This document shows positions 4,448 through 6,398 of a DNA stretch of 6,398 nt, piece by piece. Position 1 is the first letter of the stretch. Each line of letters begins with the position of its first letter. A program made the translations under genes and the position numbers. The DNA is from Gemmatimonadota bacterium (GTDB lineage: Bacteria > Gemmatimonadota > Gemmatimonadetes > Gemmatimonadales > Gemmatimonadaceae): positions 1 through 6,398 of the forward strand of contig CANJOX010000188.1 of NCBI GenBank assembly GCA_947475795.1, read 5' to 3'. The notes beneath the pieces were generated by a model. The model was not told the DNA's origin and made no database searches. It was given only the letters and a program-made list of their open reading frames with translations.

Positions 4448-6398
4448 ATGTCCAGGACACTGCACCGACGTGCCGCCTTGTTGGCGGCGCTCTCGCTCCT
4501 GTGTGCACCCATTGCGGCGCACGCGCAGGAGTTTGACAAGCTGCACTTCCGCTCCATCGGGCCCGCCACGATGTCGGGGCGTATCTCCGATCTTGCCATT
4601 TACGAGGCCAATCCGGCCATCTGGTACGTGGGGACGGCGCACGGTGGCGTGTGGAAGACCACCAGCAATGGCGCGCTGTTCACGCCGCTCTTTCAGGACC
4701 AGGGGCTGATCGCGATCGGTGATGTGGCCGTGTCGCAGATCAATCCGGATCTGGTGTGGGTGGGCACCGGCGAGTCGAACAATCGTCAGAGCACGTCGTG
4801 GGGCAGCGGCGTCTACAAGTCGACCGACGGCGGCAAGACGTTCGCGCTGATGGGGCTCCCGCAGTCGAAGCATATCAATCGCATCGTCATCCATCCGACC
4901 AACAACGATGTGGTGCTGGTGGCGGCGACCGGTCCGTTGTTCGGTCCGGGCGGCGAACGCGGGGTGTACAAGACCACCGACGGCGGCAAGAGCTGGAAGC
5001 TGGTGCTCAAGGGTGACGACGACACGGGTGCGAACGACCTCGTGATGTCGTCGACCGATCCGAACATCCTTTTTGCGTCGATGTACCAGCGCCGTCGCAC
5101 GGCCTGCTGCATGAACGGTGGCGGCCCCGGCAGCGCGCTGTGGAAGTCCACCGATGGTGGCGACACGTGGACCAAGGTGACCGGCACCGGATTTCCCACG
5201 GGTCCGTTGGGACGCATCGCGGTGGACGTGTTCCGTCAGAGTGCGAACATCGTGTATGCCGCGGTGGAAGGCCCGGCCCCGGGTGCGCAGCGCGCCGCGG
5301 CGGCCACCGAGAACATGGAGGCGGCACCAGCGGCGCCAGCGGGGCGCGGTGTGGTGGCCGGTGTGTCGGGGCTCTACAAGTCCACCGACGGCGGCGCGAC
5401 CTGGACCAAGCAGAGCAACACCAATGCACGGCCGATGTACTTCAGCCAGTTGCGCATCGATCCGGTGAATCCGGAGCGGATCTACATGGGCGGCGTCGGC
5501 CTGCACCTGTCGGTAGACGGCGGACGCACGTTTGAAACCGATGCGGCGCTCGTGGTGCATGATGACGTACACGGCATCTGGATCGATCCGAAGAATCCGG
5601 ATCACGTGATCATCGGCAACGATGGTGGTCTGGCCACGTCGTACGACATGAGCCGCACCTGGCAGTTCATCGAGAACGTGCCGGTGGGGTTGTTCTACCA
5701 TGTGGGCTTCGACATGGAGACGCCGTACAACGTGTGCGGCGGTATGCAGGACAACTACGACTGGTGTGGACCCAGCGCGTCGCGCATGAATCGCGGCATC
5801 TTCAATTACGACTGGTTCCAGATCCTTGGCGGCGACGGCTTCGTGGCCATCCCCGACCTGCGTGACTCGCGCATCATCTACACCGAGTCGCAGGACGGCA
5901 ACATGGTCCGTCGCAACAAGGTGACGGGTGAGTCGAAGTCGATCCGTCCCACGCCGCAGAACGTGGGGAACGCGACGGCTGGTGAAGCGTATCGCTTCCA
6001 TTGGGATACGCCGCTCATGCTGTCACCGAACGATCCCGCCGTGCTGCTGGCCGCGGCCAATCGCGTGTTCCGCAGCACCGATCGCGGCGACTCGTGGACG
6101 GCGATCAGCCCCGACCTCACGAAGAACGAAAAGCGCGACGACATCGTGACGATGGGCCTCAAGGGCAGCGACATCGCGATCTCGCGCAACGATGGCATTT
6201 CGCAGTGGCCCACCATCGTGGCGCTGTCGGAGTCGCCGAAGCAGAAGGGCGTGTTCTACACCGGCACCGATGACGGCACGGTGAGCATGTCGAAGGACAA
6301 CGGCGCCACGTGGCAGAACATCACGAAGAACCTGCCGGGCTTCCCGGCCGGTCATGCGTTCGTGTCGGAAGTGGTGCCGTCGCGTTTTGAGTCGGGCA
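4448..6398 (+). CDS. Secreted Asp-box (BNR / sortilin-Vps10-like) repeat protein, partial
   Basis: Extracytoplasmic beta-propeller protein of the large group usually annotated as glycosyl hydrolase or WD40/YVTN/BNR-like; the enzyme activity is unproven. It reads 650 codons and leaves the window. Residues 1-26 are a Sec signal peptide (basic start, Leu/Ala core, Ala-His-Ala before Gln27). Seven Asp-boxes (S/T-x-D-x-G-x-S/T-W/F) begin at residues 125, 176, 234, 312, 355, 543 and 615, and a degenerate one (TTSNGALF) at 71. Between them are strand motifs such as RIVIHPTNND and QLRIDPVNPERIYMGG. RRRTACCMNGGGPGSALWKS (215-234) is a recurrent signature of the family as I recall it. Residues about 273-305 are an Ala/Pro/Gly-rich insert, probably a loop between blades. 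C430 and C440 could form a disulfide. Relatives are often around 1000 residues, so roughly a third may be missing. The ATG at 4448 is set by the signal peptide; no Shine-Dalgarno is present. Confidence 0.85.
   Translation, partial: MSRTLHRRAALLAALSLLCAPIAAHAQEFDKLHFRSIGPATMSGRISDLAIYEANPAIWYVGTAHGGVWKTTSNGALFTPLFQDQGLIAIGDVAVSQINPDLVWVGTGESNNRQSTSWGSGVYKSTDGGKTFALMGLPQSKHINRIVIHPTNNDVVLVAATGPLFGPGGERGVYKTTDGGKSWKLVLKGDDDTGANDLVMSSTDPNILFASMYQRRRTACCMNGGGPGSALWKSTDGGDTWTKVTGTGFPTGPLGRIAVDVFRQSANIVYAAVEGPAPGAQRAAAATENMEAAPAAPAGRGVVAGVSGLYKSTDGGATWTKQSNTNARPMYFSQLRIDPVNPERIYMGGVGLHLSVDGGRTFETDAALVVHDDVHGIWIDPKNPDHVIIGNDGGLATSYDMSRTWQFIENVPVGLFYHVGFDMETPYNVCGGMQDNYDWCGPSASRMNRGIFNYDWFQILGGDGFVAIPDLRDSRIIYTESQDGNMVRRNKVTGESKSIRPTPQNVGNATAGEAYRFHWDTPLMLSPNDPAVLLAAANRVFRSTDRGDSWTAISPDLTKNEKRDDIVTMGLKGSDIAISRNDGISQWPTIVALSESPKQKGVFYTGTDDGTVSMSKDNGATWQNITKNLPGFPAGHAFVSEVVPSRFESG

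Noticed and set aside
4382..6001. Open frame of 539 codons on the minus strand opposite the Asp-box gene
   Set aside because: The plus strand encodes a signal peptide and regular Asp-boxes. The minus frame gives His/Arg-rich sequence without recognisable domains, so it is a mirror frame.

Overview
The window is GC-rich bacterial chromosome with five recognisable genes and one orphan. Two genes run off the edges. The combination of an isoquinoline-oxidoreductase-type molybdenum hydroxylase subunit, a very long secreted Asp-box (BNR/sortilin-like) repeat protein and an absence of clear Shine-Dalgarno sequences suggests Gemmatimonadota or a relative. That placement is an inference from gene style, not from a marker gene. 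I saw no phage, transposase, CRISPR, tRNA or rRNA.

Layout, left to right. (1) The N-terminal 334 codons of an IorB-like molybdopterin-binding subunit read leftward from 1002 and leave the window at base 1. (2) After a divergent gap of about 100 bp, a small probable lipoprotein of unknown function reads rightward (1102-1491). (3) It converges, with only 15 bp between, on selO (1507-3081, minus), the protein AMPylase SelO/YdiU, with its kinase-fold catalytic residues and C-terminal Cys-Ser-Ser intact. (4) selO is divergent from a two-gene msrB-msrA operon (3178-4115, plus) whose reading frames overlap by ATGA. The 96-bp gap between selO and msrB holds three tandem 14-bp repeats and AT-rich hexamers 6-7 bases before both start codons. 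(5) Downstream of msrA lie four copies of the hexamer AACGGC, which run into a hairpin of about 120 nt followed directly by six T residues. It fits a terminator and also looks like a dispersed palindromic element. (6) At 4448 begins a secreted repeat protein with at least seven Asp-boxes, which leaves the window at its right edge after 650 codons.

How the genes fit together: selO, msrB and msrA form a plausible redox-homeostasis cluster. MsrA and MsrB reduce the S and R epimers of methionine sulfoxide. SelO AMPylates proteins, including redox and central-metabolism proteins in E. coli, and carries a redox-active C-terminal cysteine motif. The shared divergent control region is the most interesting regulatory feature. 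The IorB homologue, the lipoprotein and the Asp-box protein have no evident link to this cluster. I found no convincing new multi-gene system; the best unexplained signals are the long hairpin with its hexamer run and the triple 14-bp repeat.
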